Positions 18,216 to 28,375 of a DNA stretch of 64,000 bases are shown here, in pieces. Both the position numbers and the translations under genes were made by a program. The stretch lies in contig NZ_AFEJ02000001.1 of the NCBI RefSeq assembly GCF_000238775.2, positions 2,480,001-2,544,000 on the forward strand. Direction: 5' to 3'. The notes under the pieces were generated by a model. That model ran no database searches and was not told the origin of the DNA. It was given only the letters and a program-made list of their open reading frames with translations. Every line of letters begins with the position of its first letter. Positions within the stretch are counted from its first letter, which is position 1. This DNA comes from Acaryochloris sp. CCMEE 5410 (GTDB lineage: Bacteria; Cyanobacteriota; Cyanobacteriia; Thermosynechococcales; Thermosynechococcaceae).

Positions 18216-19181
18216 ATGTCTAATCCCCAAGTGTTATGTCTGGGAGAAATTCTGTTGGACTGTCTTGCGGATCAGCCCGGTCGAGCCTTAGAAGCCGTTA
18301 CCTCCTGGACCCCTTACCCCGGCGGTGCGCCAGCCAATGTCGCCTGTGCACTCGTTAAATTAGGCATCTCTGCTGGCTTTATCGGTTGTGTCGGTGACGA
18401 TGCACCTGGCAGACAACTCACTGAGCTGTTACAGCAAACCACCGTTAATACTCAAGGCATCCAAACGGATCCAGCTCCCACTCGTCAGGTGTATGTCACC
18501 CGAACAATAGCGGGAGATCGCACGTTTGCTGGGTTTGGTCAATATGACACCGCTGCATTTGCCGATACCCAATTGCAGGCTAGCCATATCCCCGAAGACC
18601 TGTTTGCCAACGCCGACTTTTTAATCCTCGGCACCTTAGAACTGGCTTATCCTCAATCAGCAGCGGCTGTCCGTCAATCCGTGCATCTAGCCCAACAGCA
18701 TCAGGTGCAAATCTTAATTGATGTCAATTGGCGACCCGTCTTCTGGACCGACCCAGATGAAGCCCGCCAGATTATTTTGCAGCTCCTTCCCCATGCCAAC
18801 TATTTGAAACTCGCTGAAGAAGAAGCGTTATGGTTATGGAACACCACAGATCCAACAGCGATGGTGAAGCAGTTACCCACCGTTCAGGGCATTATGGTGA
18901 CGGCGGGAGCAAAGGGATGTACTTACTCCTTCCAAGATATCGATGGAACTTGTCCGAGCTTCACCGTTGAAGTGCAAGATACCACGGGTGCAGGAGATGC
19001 ATTTGTAGCTGGATTTATCCATCAGCTCATCACTCAAGGTCATCCTACAGATATGCAAACTGCTCAAGCTATGATGACCTATGCCAGTGCGGTGGGTGCT
19101 CTGACAACCACAAAGGCAGGGGCCATCGCAGCCCAACCCACTGCTCATGAGGTTGCCACTTTTCTGCAAGCTCAACCCTAG
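18216..19181 (+). CDS. PfkB-family carbohydrate kinase, probable fructokinase
   Basis: 321 residues. Ribokinase-like fold. N-terminal GEILLDCLAD and PGGAPANVACALVKLG, and the C-terminal signature DTTGAGDAFVAGF (about residues 256-268) that holds the catalytic Asp and the anion hole. The closest functional type by pattern is fructokinase, but sugar specificity in this family cannot be read from sequence. GAGGAG about 10 nt before the ATG supports the start. The small ORF 24 nt downstream is probably co-transcribed. Confidence 0.88.
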   Translation: MSNPQVLCLGEILLDCLADQPGRALEAVTSWTPYPGGAPANVACALVKLGISAGFIGCVGDDAPGRQLTELLQQTTVNTQGIQTDPAPTRQVYVTRTIAGDRTFAGFGQYDTAAFADTQLQASHIPEDLFANADFLILGTLELAYPQSAAAVRQSVHLAQQHQVQILIDVNWRPVFWTDPDEARQIILQLLPHANYLKLAEEEALWLWNTTDPTAMVKQLPTVQGIMVTAGAKGCTYSFQDIDGTCPSFTVEVQDTTGAGDAFVAGFIHQLITQGHPTDMQTAQAMMTYASAVGALTTTKAGAIAAQPTAHEVATFLQAQP

Positions 19182-19205
19182 CGCGATCCACACGGGGACT
19201 CTTTC

Positions 19206-19628
19206 ATGTCAACCACTGGGACTATGCCTCCATCTCCACCATCCGCCCAGATCACTGGTATCTCCATCAATCATCCGTGGCCAACAGGATATATTTTTCA
19301 AAGTCCTGGCAATCAGTTTAGCTATCGTGTGATCGGTCCCTGCTGTCGACTCTTTGATCGAGATAAATTACCGTGGCCTTGCTGCCGATTACAATGGCGA
19401 GGCAAGGAACCCAGTTGGCGCCGCATTGGCCGGCGCTTGATTGCTGATTTATCGGCTAAACGCTACCCATCTTATTGTGTTGAACTGGTGGGGTATCAGG
19501 GCGCCGCCCCCTTAGTCACGACACTCTACACCTATCGGCTCCCCTCCCCATTGCAACAATGGTGGTACGCCAAACATCTTTCAACTCAAACGGTTGATCC
19601 GCCCACTACTTCCCTTGAGCAGATTTAG
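19206..19628 (+). CDS. Hypothetical protein downstream of sugar kinase
   Basis: 140 residues, rich in Trp, Arg and Cys (PCCRLFDRDKLPWPCCRLQW carries two CC pairs). No signal peptide. It reads as a small basic soluble protein; I do not recognise the family. Only 24 nt separate it from the kinase, and its last 23 bases overlap the 3' end of the convergent TPR gene, which argues for compact real genes. Confidence 0.6.
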   Translation: MSTTGTMPPSPPSAQITGISINHPWPTGYIFQSPGNQFSYRVIGPCCRLFDRDKLPWPCCRLQWRGKEPSWRRIGRRLIADLSAKRYPSYCVELVGYQGAAPLVTTLYTYRLPSPLQQWWYAKHLSTQTVDPPTTSLEQI

Positions 19629-20304
19629 CTTTTTTGAGTTTTTTCTGTACTTGGCTAACTTTGCGAAATTTCTCTTCTTTTTCGTATAGTTTGGCTGCTT
19701 GTTCTAAGTCTTGAATAGCTGCAGTTGCATTGTTATTAGCTAAATGGCTTTCACCCCGTTTCTGAAAGGCCAGAGCATGCTTAGGATTGAGTTCAATGAC
19801 TTTAGAGAAATCCGCAATGGCTTCTGCTGGCTGCTTTTGCTCGTATAACGCCATGCCTCGATATAGATAGGCAAACAGGTTATCAGGGGCAATTTTCAAG
19901 GCGGTAGTGTAATCTGCGATCGCAGCCTCATATGCTTCTAACTGCCGATAGGCATTGGCCCGATTGTAAAGTGCATAGGCATTCAGCTTATAGGCCTGCA
20001 AGGCCTGACTATAAGCCTCTACAGCCCCTTTATAATCCGCTTGAGCATAGCGATCATCTCCCAATCGAACTGTCTCAGTGACGGAGGGTTGTGAGGAGGG
20101 TTTAGGCGCTTGGCTCTCAGGGCTGGATAAACGGTCCGTATTAGTCTGCCCTTGCGGCTCAGAGATAGGAGATGACGTCTCTGGTAAAGACTGTGCTCGT
20201 AAGCTCCCTGAACCCATAGAGACACTGCCCAATACTGCTAGGGAAAAAGACACGACTCGTAAACATTGCTGATATGGGGTAATGAATCTAGGACAATTTT
20301 TCAT
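19606..20304 (-). CDS. Exported TPR repeat protein
   Basis: About 232 residues from ATG 20304, chosen because AGGAG lies 5 nt upstream and a signal peptide (VVSFSLAVLGSVSMGSGSL, cleavage near LRAQS) then starts at the N-terminus; the longer frame to 20343 adds 13 residues ahead of it. A polar linker leads to about three or four TPR units (ALYNRANAYRQLEAYEAAIA, YLYRGMALYEQKQPAEAIA) and a basic coiled tail rich in K/Q. Likely an extracytoplasmic protein-binding scaffold. Partner unknown. Confidence 0.8.
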   Translation of the reverse strand: MKNCPRFITPYQQCLRVVSFSLAVLGSVSMGSGSLRAQSLPETSSPISEPQGQTNTDRLSSPESQAPKPSSQPSVTETVRLGDDRYAQADYKGAVEAYSQALQAYKLNAYALYNRANAYRQLEAYEAAIADYTTALKIAPDNLFAYLYRGMALYEQKQPAEAIADFSKVIELNPKHALAFQKRGESHLANNNATAAIQDLEQAAKLYEKEEKFRKVSQVQKKLKKAKSAQGK

Positions 20305-20463
20305 ATAAACTCCTGAAATACCACACAAACTTTTGCCTAACACACCCAGACTAGATTCCGGTCATGGCCACTCTATTGAGTCAGAACCTTAACTCTCTTC
20401 GATAGGGTTCAGTATCGCTTTGTTCCAAGGACTAGCCTGTTAATAAATCTGCCTTGAATACAC

Positions 20464-20505
20464 AAAAGGTTTATAGGGATATTCATACATCCCTATAAAC
20501 CTTTT
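20464..20505 (-). terminator. Terminator of ahcY
   Basis: A perfect 16-bp stem (20464-20479 with 20490-20505) with a 10-nt loop. On the minus strand its 3' arm ends in CCTTTT and lies about 80 nt after the ahcY stop. Confidence 0.75.
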
Positions 20506-20583
20506 ACATTATCAACATACACAAGAGTCTTAAACGCCCTCAACCCTTAACAGGGTCGAGGCAAAGCACACGTCTGCAAAGAC

Positions 20584-21969
20584 TTAGTACTTATAACTCT
20601 CTGTTTTGAAGGGTCCCTGGACAGGAACGTTGATGTACTGGGCTTGTTCAGAAGTGAGCTGGGTAATCACACCCCCAAAGCCTTCCACCATATACCGGGC
20701 AACTTCTTCATCTAGCTGCTTAGGTAGCACATCCACCGTGATCGCGGCAGCCTTCTGATCTGCGGGTAAGTCAGCAAACTTACGCTCAAACAAAAACATT
20801 TGCGCTAAGACTTGGTTCGCAAAAGAGCCATCCATAATCCGTGAAGGGTGGCCCGTTGCATTTCCTAAGTTCACCAATCGCCCTTCTGACAGAAGGATCA
20901 AAAAGTCTTGTGAATCATCACTCCGGTAAACCTGATGGACCTGAGGCTTCACCTCTTCCCAACGCCAGGTTTTGCGCATATAGGCCGTATCAATTTCATT
21001 ATCGAAATGACCAATATTGCAAACGACTGCCCCTTGTTTGAGGGAAACCAACATATTGGCATCACAAACATTAAAGTTACCGGTTGTAGTAACGACTAGA
21101 TCCGTATTGGCCAACAGGTCCTTGTTGATGGAGTTAAGGGTACCGTCATTCACGCCATTGTTGTAGGGTGAAACGACTTCAAAGCCATCCATACAAGCCT
21201 GCATTGCGCAGATAGGATCCGCTTCAGTCACTTTGACGATCATGCCTTCTTGTCGCAAAGAAGCCGCAGACCCCTTACCCACATCACCGTAGCCGATCAC
21301 CAAAGCCTTCTTACCAGACATGAGGTGGTCTGTACCCCGCTTAATCGCATCATTGAGGCTATGGCGACAACCATACTTATTGTCATTTTTGGACTTCGTG
21401 ACCGAGTCATTGACATTGATAGCGGGAACTTTGAGTTCTCCCTTCTCCAACATCTCTAATAAACGATGTACACCCGTGGTGGTTTCTTCAGTCACACCAT
21501 GAATGTGATTCAGCATATCTGGATAGTGCTCATGGATATGCCCCGTCAAGTCACCGCCATCATCCAAAATCATGTTGGCATCCCAAAAGGCACCTTCAGG
21601 GGTGCGGCAAGTCTGCTCAATGCACCATATATATTCATCTTCAGTCTCACCCTTCCAGGCAAAAACCGGAATTCCTGCAGCGGCAATCGCTGCTGCGGCA
21701 TGATCTTGAGTTGAAAAAATATTACAGGAAGACCAACGTACTTCTGCACCTAGGGCACAGAGCGTCTCAATCAAGACCGCAGTCTGAATGGTCATGTGAA
21801 TACAACCAATGATTTTTGCCCCTTGCAAAGGCTTACTATCACGGTATTTAGAACGAATCGCCATCAATGCCGGCATTTCACCCTCAGCAATGGCCATCTC
21901 TTTACGTCCCCAATCTGCCAGGGAAATATCCGCAACTTTATAGTCTCGGGTCAAAACTTGTGGGCTCAT
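20584..21969 (-). CDS. ahcY: Adenosylhomocysteinase
   Basis: 461 residues. Splits S-adenosylhomocysteine into adenosine and homocysteine and keeps methylation reactions running. Motifs: [17 protein letters not shown] near the N-terminus, [15 protein letters not shown] in the substrate region, the NAD-binding [10 protein letters not shown] (about residue 222), [11 protein letters not shown] and a C-terminal ESYKY tail. The start has GAAGGA 7 nt upstream. A TATAAT-like box on the minus strand (22014-22019) lies about 45 nt before the start codon and may be its promoter. I see no obvious SAH riboswitch in the short leader. Confidence 0.96.
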   Translation of the reverse strand: MSPQVLTRDYKVADISLADWGRKEMAIAEGEMPALMAIRSKYRDSKPLQGAKIIGCIHMTIQTAVLIETLCALGAEVRWSSCNIFSTQDHAAAAIAAAGIPVFAWKGETEDEYIWCIEQTCRTPEGAFWDANMILDDGGDLTGHIHEHYPDMLNHIHGVTEETTTGVHRLLEMLEKGELKVPAINVNDSVTKSKNDNKYGCRHSLNDAIKRGTDHLMSGKKALVIGYGDVGKGSAASLRQEGMIVKVTEADPICAMQACMDGFEVVSPYNNGVNDGTLNSINKDLLANTDLVVTTTGNFNVCDANMLVSLKQGAVVCNIGHFDNEIDTAYMRKTWRWEEVKPQVHQVYRSDDSQDFLILLSEGRLVNLGNATGHPSRIMDGSFANQVLAQMFLFERKFADLPADQKAAAITVDVLPKQLDEEVARYMVEGFGGVITQLTSEQAQYINVPVQGPFKTESYKY

Positions 21970-22238
21970 GTGATCCTTCTCAACAATGGGTGTACTTATT
22001 TGATCCTCTGTTAATTATAGTGAGGCATTCTATATAAATTTGGCGGGGAATAATGAATAGTTGCTTTATTTGCCATCCTGATTAATCTATCAGTGAATTC
22101 TGGCAAACTGCATTGATTCAGTCTCCACAGATACTCTTGAAGGTTGATCATCTCTAACAATTATTCCTCCTGGATACGGCTTTTTGCTGTATTCTTTGCG
22201 TAATCCTTTACCATGCATGAGGTTGCTCTCAATTTTTT

Positions 22239-22871
22239 ATGGCACGCCTGTCGTCAGAACTCCAGCGCACATTCTTAGACAACGAACATCCTCCTCATGT
22301 CACTTTGCAAGAATTGTTGACTCTAGCAGAAGAACGAGTATTTGGGGTCTTATTTGTTGTGTTGGCGCTTCCTTCCGCGCTCCCGGTCCCAGCGCCCGGA
22401 TACTCAGTTCCCTTTGGGGTGATGATCTTTCTGCTGTCTGTTCAGATGATTGCTGGTTCTAAGCAACCCTGGTTCCCCCAAAAATTTTCGACTCATCCAG
22501 TTGCCCTCTCAACCGTACAGGGCATCTTAAAAAAGGCTTTACCTCGACTACGCAACATTGAAGCCATTACTCGCCCCCGCTTTTTACCGATCTGTACCAG
22601 CGTTCCGGGACGAATTATCATTGGCTGCATATTGGCGTTGATGGGCATTTCAATGATGATACCTATCCCAGGAACCAATACAGTGCCCGCCATTGGCATT
22701 TTCGTCACTGGCTTTGGTTTATTAGAAGATGATGGAGCCATTAGTTTGGGTGGCTTAGTCATCAGTTTATTTGGCGCTGCAATCACTATCTCAATTCTGG
22801 TGGCTTTCATTTGGGGAGGAAGCAGCTTAATAGAGATAATAAAAGGATGGCTGGAGGGTCTATGGAATTAA
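22239..22871 (+). CDS. Exopolysaccharide synthesis ExoD family membrane protein
   Basis: 210 residues. The N-terminal cytosolic segment (VTLQELLTLAEERVFGVLFV) followed by PSALPVPAPGYSVPFG and several hydrophobic stretches is the ExoD pattern. ExoD affects exopolysaccharide output in rhizobia, with unknown chemistry; cyanobacterial members are common and uncharacterised. About four transmembrane segments are predicted by eye (55-80, 125-150, 155-175, 180-205). It stands alone between divergent ahcY and a signalling gene. Confidence 0.82.
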   Translation: MARLSSELQRTFLDNEHPPHVTLQELLTLAEERVFGVLFVVLALPSALPVPAPGYSVPFGVMIFLLSVQMIAGSKQPWFPQKFSTHPVALSTVQGILKKALPRLRNIEAITRPRFLPICTSVPGRIIIGCILALMGISMMIPIPGTNTVPAIGIFVTGFGLLEDDGAISLGGLVISLFGAAITISILVAFIWGGSSLIEIIKGWLEGLWN

Positions 22872-23254
22872 AGCCATTTTCTCCTTATAAATACACCGAA
22901 CAGCTTTATTTAGTTTTTTTCAGTACCTTTCAGTAGCTTAAACCACTATTTCTTCTAGTACTAACCTGAAACATAGAAAATGTAGGGCTAAACTAATACT
23001 GCATTACTTTATTGAGGTAGATGTTTAGACAGTCTCTCTTGCATCACTCCTGCATGCAAGGAGTAGTATAAGCTGTCCAGTTTATGGGCATTCTAGAGAA
23101 AGACCCCTGTTACAATCAAGGTCTATATCTAGCTCCATCTACCCAGATAGTGGCATTAAATAAAAGTCATTTATACATCTATTGATTCGTCTTTAGAAAT
23201 GCTCGTTTGAGCCCCTCCATAAGGGATTTGTGATTTTCACAACCTATCATCACC
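22872..23254. other. Intergenic leader of the receiver-kinase gene
   Basis: 382 bp without a gene. It contains a near-palindrome around 23047-23066 (ACTCCTGCATGCAAGGAGT) and an inverted repeat TTGTGA-TTT-TCACAA at 23228-23242, which ends 12 nt before the next start codon. Confidence 0.4.
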
Positions 23255-24346
23255 ATGTCCAAAGTTCTTGTCATTGAAGATCAAGATGACATTCGCAGTA
23301 TTGTTTGCGAAATATTAATTGCTGAAAGCTTCAATGTAATCGAAGCGGAAGACGGTCACATCGGCGTTTTACTAGCTCAGGAAGAAATGCCAGATCTAGT
23401 GATTTGTGACATTATGATGCCTGAATTTGATGGCTATAGCGTCATGACCCAACTTCGACAAAATCCTTATTTGCAATCCGTTCCGTTTATCTTTTTAACA
23501 GCAAAAGCCAGTAAGACCGATCTGAGATTAGGGATGGAGCTAGGCGCCAATGATTATTTAACCAAACCCTTTACACGAGATGAACTATTAGGAGCAGTCA
23601 ATGCTCAAATAGAGACCGTATCAACTCATCAATCTGATGATCAGCCCATTTGGAAAGATCGCTGCTGCGATCTCATTCAATCTCTTCCCGTAGAAATACA
23701 TCAACCTCTACAACACATTCTCAAGCTTTCACAGTCCTCGCTAGAGGAAGAATGCCAGAATAGTGCTCCTGCTCAGAATAGCTTGAATGAGATCAAGGGT
23801 ACGGGAGATTTATTATACAAACGGCTCCAAAATATTTTCATTTATCAAGAATTAGCAAGTATAGAACAAAATTCTCAACGCCTAAGAGTATTTAGAAAGA
23901 ATCCGGGTATTTGTGACACAAAAGCGGTTATTACTAATATTGCTCATTCTCAAGCTCAATACTATAGCCGCATCTCTGATTTACAATTGGAATTAGAAGA
24001 CGCAACTGTACTACTCGCACAGCCAAAATTACAAAAAATCATAGAAGAAATTGTTGATAATTCATTTAAATATTCCTCTCTAGGAACTTCTGTACGCCTT
24101 AAGAGTTCCGTTCATGGTCATACTTTCTTGTTTCAGATTATGAACGAAGGGCAAGGTCCTAGCCCTAATCAGCTACAAGCGCTGGGATCTCATATGCAAT
24201 TTGACCATGCTTCTTATCTACATAAGTGTGTTGGCTTGGGGTTGATTATTGCCAAGCTCATTGCTGAACTCCATGGAGGTGAGTTGCAAGTCAAATGTGA
24301 GCAAGAGAAATATACAAAAGTGTCAATATTTTTGCCTTTAGCCTAA
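23255..24346 (+). CDS. Hybrid signalling protein: receiver domain plus histidine-kinase-like ATPase
   Basis: 363 residues. The receiver domain (1-120) has the acidic pair in IEDQDD, the phospho-acceptor in VICDIMMPEFDG (about D51), LTAKAS and the LTKPF lysine. It is followed by a helical region, where IHQPLQ sits in the place of an H-box, and an HATPase_c domain: IVDNSFKYSS (N-box), NEGQGPSP (G1) and GLGLIIAKLIAELHGG (G2). The H-box is poor, so it may act as a phospho-dependent ATPase or partner rather than a standard kinase. A PAS-GGDEF-EAL-FHA gene follows on the same strand 217 nt on; a functional pair is plausible. Confidence 0.85.
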   Translation: MSKVLVIEDQDDIRSIVCEILIAESFNVIEAEDGHIGVLLAQEEMPDLVICDIMMPEFDGYSVMTQLRQNPYLQSVPFIFLTAKASKTDLRLGMELGANDYLTKPFTRDELLGAVNAQIETVSTHQSDDQPIWKDRCCDLIQSLPVEIHQPLQHILKLSQSSLEEECQNSAPAQNSLNEIKGTGDLLYKRLQNIFIYQELASIEQNSQRLRVFRKNPGICDTKAVITNIAHSQAQYYSRISDLQLELEDATVLLAQPKLQKIIEEIVDNSFKYSSLGTSVRLKSSVHGHTFLFQIMNEGQGPSPNQLQALGSHMQFDHASYLHKCVGLGLIIAKLIAELHGGELQVKCEQEKYTKVSIFLPLA

Positions 24347-24563
24347 AAACTGAACCTATTTCAAACTATTGACAATGGTCAGTCTATCTATCGTAATTTA
24401 CTAGCTTAATTATTCGAATTCTTCAATAGATTCAAGATAGTGGCAAGGATACTTTAGATTTTTTATATCCCCAAAAAAAATACCAGATCAAGAAGGATCT
24501 GTTTCAAGATTAGGGAACTATAGAAACAGGGTAGAAGGCGCAGATAATAAGTTAGGTAATTCC

Positions 24564-27500
24564 GTGGGGAATCATATAAAGCAGGGGAGTGGAATATTTG
24601 AGGCTTATGAGTTAAACACTCATGAGTTATTAGAGAAAGTTGTATGCGACGCCAATAGGGCCATCTTCATTATTGAAGCTGCCATTGACGCAGCCAAGGG
24701 TCCTCAAGTTTTGTATGCAAATGATGCATACCATCAATTGGTGTTCAATTCAGAGGACGAGCAACCTAAATATCCACACTTTTTGTATGACTATTTAGTC
24801 CCTGAAGATATCAATCATCTAGCAACTATTATCTCTAATTTACCGATTCAGGAAGAAGGTTCAGCCAACTTTGCAGCCAAGACAGGCCAACAGCAACAGC
24901 TTGTCCCATTCCACATCGTTCCCTTATCGGACACGAATCACTGTTTTAAAGCTGTACTTCTAACCCAACACATTGAACCATCTAGTCCTTCAACGCAACT
25001 GAGCATTTCTACACCTATCACAGCACAAACTCAAAAGCTTAAAGCAGCAGATCATCCCGAGAGAAATCATCGCGATGTCCCAGGTCATAATTTACAGTCT
25101 TTGATCGATTCTTTACCCGGTATAGTTTTTACCTGCAACAGTGATTTAGGATGGTCTCGTCGATCCTTAAGCCAAGGCTGCCTTACACTCACGGGATATG
25201 CTCCTGAAGAACTATTAGGAACGTTCAACCTTACCTACAATACCCTGATCGATCCAGATGACTTACCCCAGTTAACAGCCGCCATTACCACAGCAATCGC
25301 AACACAGCAGGTTTATACGGTTGAGTATCGGATTCGCACAAAGTCGGGTCAATTGAAGTGGTTTCTAGAACAAGGCAATGGCATCTTTGATAAACAAGGG
25401 CAAGCCTTAGGACTAGAAGGGTTTATCACAGATATTTCTAAGCTCAAGCAAGCTGAAACACAGTTAAGACATGATGCGTTCTATGACAAGCTAACTGGAT
25501 TACCCAATCGATCCTTATTTATGGATCGATTAGAGTATTGTATTAAGCGAGTTAAACGGCACCCGGATCAGATTTTTGCAGTACTGTTTCTCGATCTGGA
25601 TCGATTTAAGGTCGTAAATGACAGCCTGGGCCATGCAGCTGGTGATCAGCTTCTGGTCGAAATTGCAGAACGATTGACGGCTTGTGTCCGTGAAAGCGAT
25701 ACCCTAGCACGATTAGGGGGAGACGAATTTACCGTTCTTCTAGAAGGAATTAAGGATTTAAGTGATGCCCTACTCGTCTGCGGGCGCATTCAGCAATCAT
25801 TGAACTGTCCATTTAATTTAAATGGCCGCGAGGTTTTGATTACCGTTAGTACGGGCGTTGCCCTAAGTACGATGGGCTATGACGATCCTGAGCAACTCCT
25901 GCACAATGCTGATGCGGCCATGTATCGCGCTAAGGCCTTAGGCAAAGCACAGTGGGAAGTGTTTACCGCTGACATGCACAGTAATGCTTCGGCACAGCTA
26001 CAGCTAGAAGTTGATCTACGACGGGCGATTGAGCGGCAAGAATTTCAACTCCATTACCAACCCATTTTTCATTTAGAAACAGCAGCAATTGTTGGCTTTG
26101 AAGCACTGTTGCGCTGGCACCATCCTTTGCGAGGGTTAATTTCACCGGTAGAGTTTATTCCAGTTGCGGAGGAAACAGGGTTAATTTTGCCGATTAGCTG
26201 GTGGGTCTTGCAGGAAGCTTGCCGACAGCTCAGCTGCTGGCAAACGCAATTCCCATTAGAGGTTCCATTATTTGTAAGTGTTAATTTCTCTAGCAAGCAA
26301 TTTTCCGAAGTTGGGCTAATTCCCCAAATTGAGGACATTCTCCACACCACAGGTTTGGCCCCCCAGAGTTTGAAACTGGAAATTACAGAAAGTGCCATTA
26401 TGGAGAATGCTGAAGCAACCGCTGCGAAATTGCTAGAAATTAAGGCCCTAGGAATTCAACTGGGGATTGATGATTTTGGGACGGGATATTCCTCTCTCAG
26501 CTATTTACATCGTTTTCCCGTCGATATTCTCAAAGTTGATCGCTCATTTGTAAGTGCGATGGATAGTCATGAGAATTTACAGATCGTCCACACCATCACC
26601 ATGCTGTCTCAAAATCTGGGAATGCGAGCTGTGGCAGAAGGAGTGGAGACAGCTGAGCAAGCGGCCCAATTAAGAGCGATGAATTGTCAATATGCTCAAG
26701 GGTATTTTTTCTCCAAGCCGATTGATGCCAGTTCAATGGAACACTTACTCGCTCATCATTATCAGTCGTCTCCTGAAGATCCTTCGACGTTACCGCTAGC
26801 TCGTTTGAAGTTGCGAGTGAACGCGGCCTATTCCTATCGTCCTTTAGTTGGCAAAACATCTTGGACCATTGGCACCAGCCAAAGTTGCGATATCTTGCTA
26901 GCTGAACCTAATGTTGCCTCCAAACATGCCATGTTGCAGTTAATGGGCACGGGGAATTATTACTTGGTCAATCTTGCTACTCATGTTGGTGTAGTGGTGA
27001 ATGGTCAACTCATTACCCGCCCTACTCTGCTACAAGAGGGGGATCGCATCACGATTGGAACCACAACCCTCACCTTTGAATCTGAGGATCTATCTTTGGG
27101 GCATCTGGGCATCTCCAAGTCAGATAAGACAGTGATGATGTCCCAATCCATTCAATTTCAAGGAGAAATCTGGCAAGCAGCACTGACCTCTCAAGGGGTA
27201 TCCGTAACATGGCAACCTGCAGAACAGAATGTCAGGCAAACCCTAACACAGATGCAAAAGATGGGTTATGCAATACCCGATTTACTTTTAATGGATAAAC
27301 ATCTTGTCTTGAAAGAGTTAGAAGATTTTTGTCTCTGGTGCTCAGAACATCATCCACACCTTAAGTTGATGTTTACCAATGGCGAACAACCCCAAGTTGC
27401 TCCTTCCGAACACCAAAGAGTCATAGACCATGGCGCGGTGGACCTATTACCCGGCTTTTCTGAGCATAATGTATTGCTGAATCTAGTCGATACCTTGACC

Positions 27501-27611
27501 AAAATTAATATTGTGCTGCAATCCATAGAATCGCAGCCCTTAGACCGAAAAGCATTAATTGCTGGGCTGATGCCCTTACAAAATATTGTTAAACAAGGGG
27601 TTTTCCAGTAG
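24564..27611 (+). CDS. Multidomain c-di-GMP protein: PAS-GGDEF-EAL-FHA plus degenerate receiver
   Basis: 1015 residues, GTG start. Domain order: a first PAS-like region (about 20-140), PAS/PAC (about 180-295, ending EGFITDISKLKQAE), GGDEF (about 300-470, with RLGGDEFTVL), EAL (about 485-735, with GFEALLRWHHP and DDFGTGYSSLSYL), FHA-like (about 755-850, WTIGTSQSCDILL and SKHAMLQL), and a C-terminal segment (about 865-1000) that looks like a receiver fold (PDLLLMDKHL). Both GGDEF and EAL keep their main catalytic motifs, so it may both make and degrade cyclic-di-GMP. The FHA part could bind phospho-threonine proteins, linking it to Ser/Thr kinases. Confidence 0.88.
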   Translation: MGNHIKQGSGIFEAYELNTHELLEKVVCDANRAIFIIEAAIDAAKGPQVLYANDAYHQLVFNSEDEQPKYPHFLYDYLVPEDINHLATIISNLPIQEEGSANFAAKTGQQQQLVPFHIVPLSDTNHCFKAVLLTQHIEPSSPSTQLSISTPITAQTQKLKAADHPERNHRDVPGHNLQSLIDSLPGIVFTCNSDLGWSRRSLSQGCLTLTGYAPEELLGTFNLTYNTLIDPDDLPQLTAAITTAIATQQVYTVEYRIRTKSGQLKWFLEQGNGIFDKQGQALGLEGFITDISKLKQAETQLRHDAFYDKLTGLPNRSLFMDRLEYCIKRVKRHPDQIFAVLFLDLDRFKVVNDSLGHAAGDQLLVEIAERLTACVRESDTLARLGGDEFTVLLEGIKDLSDALLVCGRIQQSLNCPFNLNGREVLITVSTGVALSTMGYDDPEQLLHNADAAMYRAKALGKAQWEVFTADMHSNASAQLQLEVDLRRAIERQEFQLHYQPIFHLETAAIVGFEALLRWHHPLRGLISPVEFIPVAEETGLILPISWWVLQEACRQLSCWQTQFPLEVPLFVSVNFSSKQFSEVGLIPQIEDILHTTGLAPQSLKLEITESAIMENAEATAAKLLEIKALGIQLGIDDFGTGYSSLSYLHRFPVDILKVDRSFVSAMDSHENLQIVHTITMLSQNLGMRAVAEGVETAEQAAQLRAMNCQYAQGYFFSKPIDASSMEHLLAHHYQSSPEDPSTLPLARLKLRVNAAYSYRPLVGKTSWTIGTSQSCDILLAEPNVASKHAMLQLMGTGNYYLVNLATHVGVVVNGQLITRPTLLQEGDRITIGTTTLTFESEDLSLGHLGISKSDKTVMMSQSIQFQGEIWQAALTSQGVSVTWQPAEQNVRQTLTQMQKMGYAIPDLLLMDKHLVLKELEDFCLWCSEHHPHLKLMFTNGEQPQVAPSEHQRVIDHGAVDLLPGFSEHNVLLNLVDTLTKINIVLQSIESQPLDRKALIAGLMPLQNIVKQGVFQ

Positions 27612-27718
27612 TAGGCAAATGACTTGCATTGAGGCTTCAAAACTGAAGATCCGCTGATTTATTTGAGCAATAATCCCCGCTATAAGGCCAATCCCAGTCC
27701 AGTTTTTCCCTGTTATTT

Positions 27719-27759
27719 CCCAGGGAGGGAGAACTAGACGTCCAGACAGCCCCCCTGGG
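27719..27759 (+). promoter_or_regulatory. GC-rich hairpin in the efp leader
   Basis: CCCAGGG (27719-27725) pairs with CCCTGGG (27753-27759) about 43 nt before the efp start. It may be a 5'-UTR structure or a leftover terminator of the upstream gene. Confidence 0.3.
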
Positions 27760-27802
27760 CGGTAAAATGAATTGCCGATTGTTCTTCCCATGCCGAAAAT
27801 CG

Positions 27803-28360
27803 ATGATTTCCAGTAATGACTTCCGCACAGGTGTGTCAATTGAGCTTGATGGCTCAGTCTGGCGAGTTGTAGAGTTTCTCCATGTCAAACCTGGTAAAGG
27901 CTCTGCATTCGTGCGAACAAAATTAAAGAATGTCCAAAGTGGCAGTGTCGTAGAACGGACATTCCGAGCGGGAGAAACCGTTCCCCAAGCCAATTTAGAA
28001 AAGCGGGTCATGCAGCACACCTATAAAGATGGTGACCAATTTGTGTTCATGGATATGGAAAGCTATGAAGAAGCTAGCCTGAGCCAAGAGCAAATTGGCA
28101 CTCGCGTGAAATACTTGAAAGAAGGCATGGAAGTCAATGTCATCCAATGGGGAGAGCAAGTTTTAGAGGTTGAGTTGCCAACATCAGTCGTTTTGGAAGT
28201 CACCCAAACCGATCCAGGTGTGAAAGGTGACACAGCAACGGGGGGGAGCAAGCCAGCTATTGTGGAAACAGGAGCGCAGGTGATGGTCCCTTTATTTATT
28301 TCTGAAGGAGAAAGAATTAAAGTGGATACCCGCAACGACTCCTATCTAGGCCGAGAGTAA
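27803..28360 (+). CDS. efp: Translation elongation factor P
   Basis: 185 residues from ATG 27803 ([17 protein letters not shown]), the conserved EF-P start; an earlier in-frame ATG at 27767 would add 12 unlikely residues. EF-P relieves ribosomes stalled at proline runs. The KOW-like N-domain contains [15 protein letters not shown], with the lysine at the tip loop, and the C-terminal OB domains include [13 protein letters not shown]. accB starts 16 nt downstream, a pairing that is common in cyanobacteria. Confidence 0.97.
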   Translation: MISSNDFRTGVSIELDGSVWRVVEFLHVKPGKGSAFVRTKLKNVQSGSVVERTFRAGETVPQANLEKRVMQHTYKDGDQFVFMDMESYEEASLSQEQIGTRVKYLKEGMEVNVIQWGEQVLEVELPTSVVLEVTQTDPGVKGDTATGGSKPAIVETGAQVMVPLFISEGERIKVDTRNDSYLGRE

Positions 28361-28375
28361 GGAGTAACATCAACG

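Noticed and set aside
23040-23070. Near-palindrome ACTCCTGCATGCAAGGAGT as an integration or operator site
   Set aside because: Imperfect (one-base bulge) and without any supporting context; kept only in the intergenic note.
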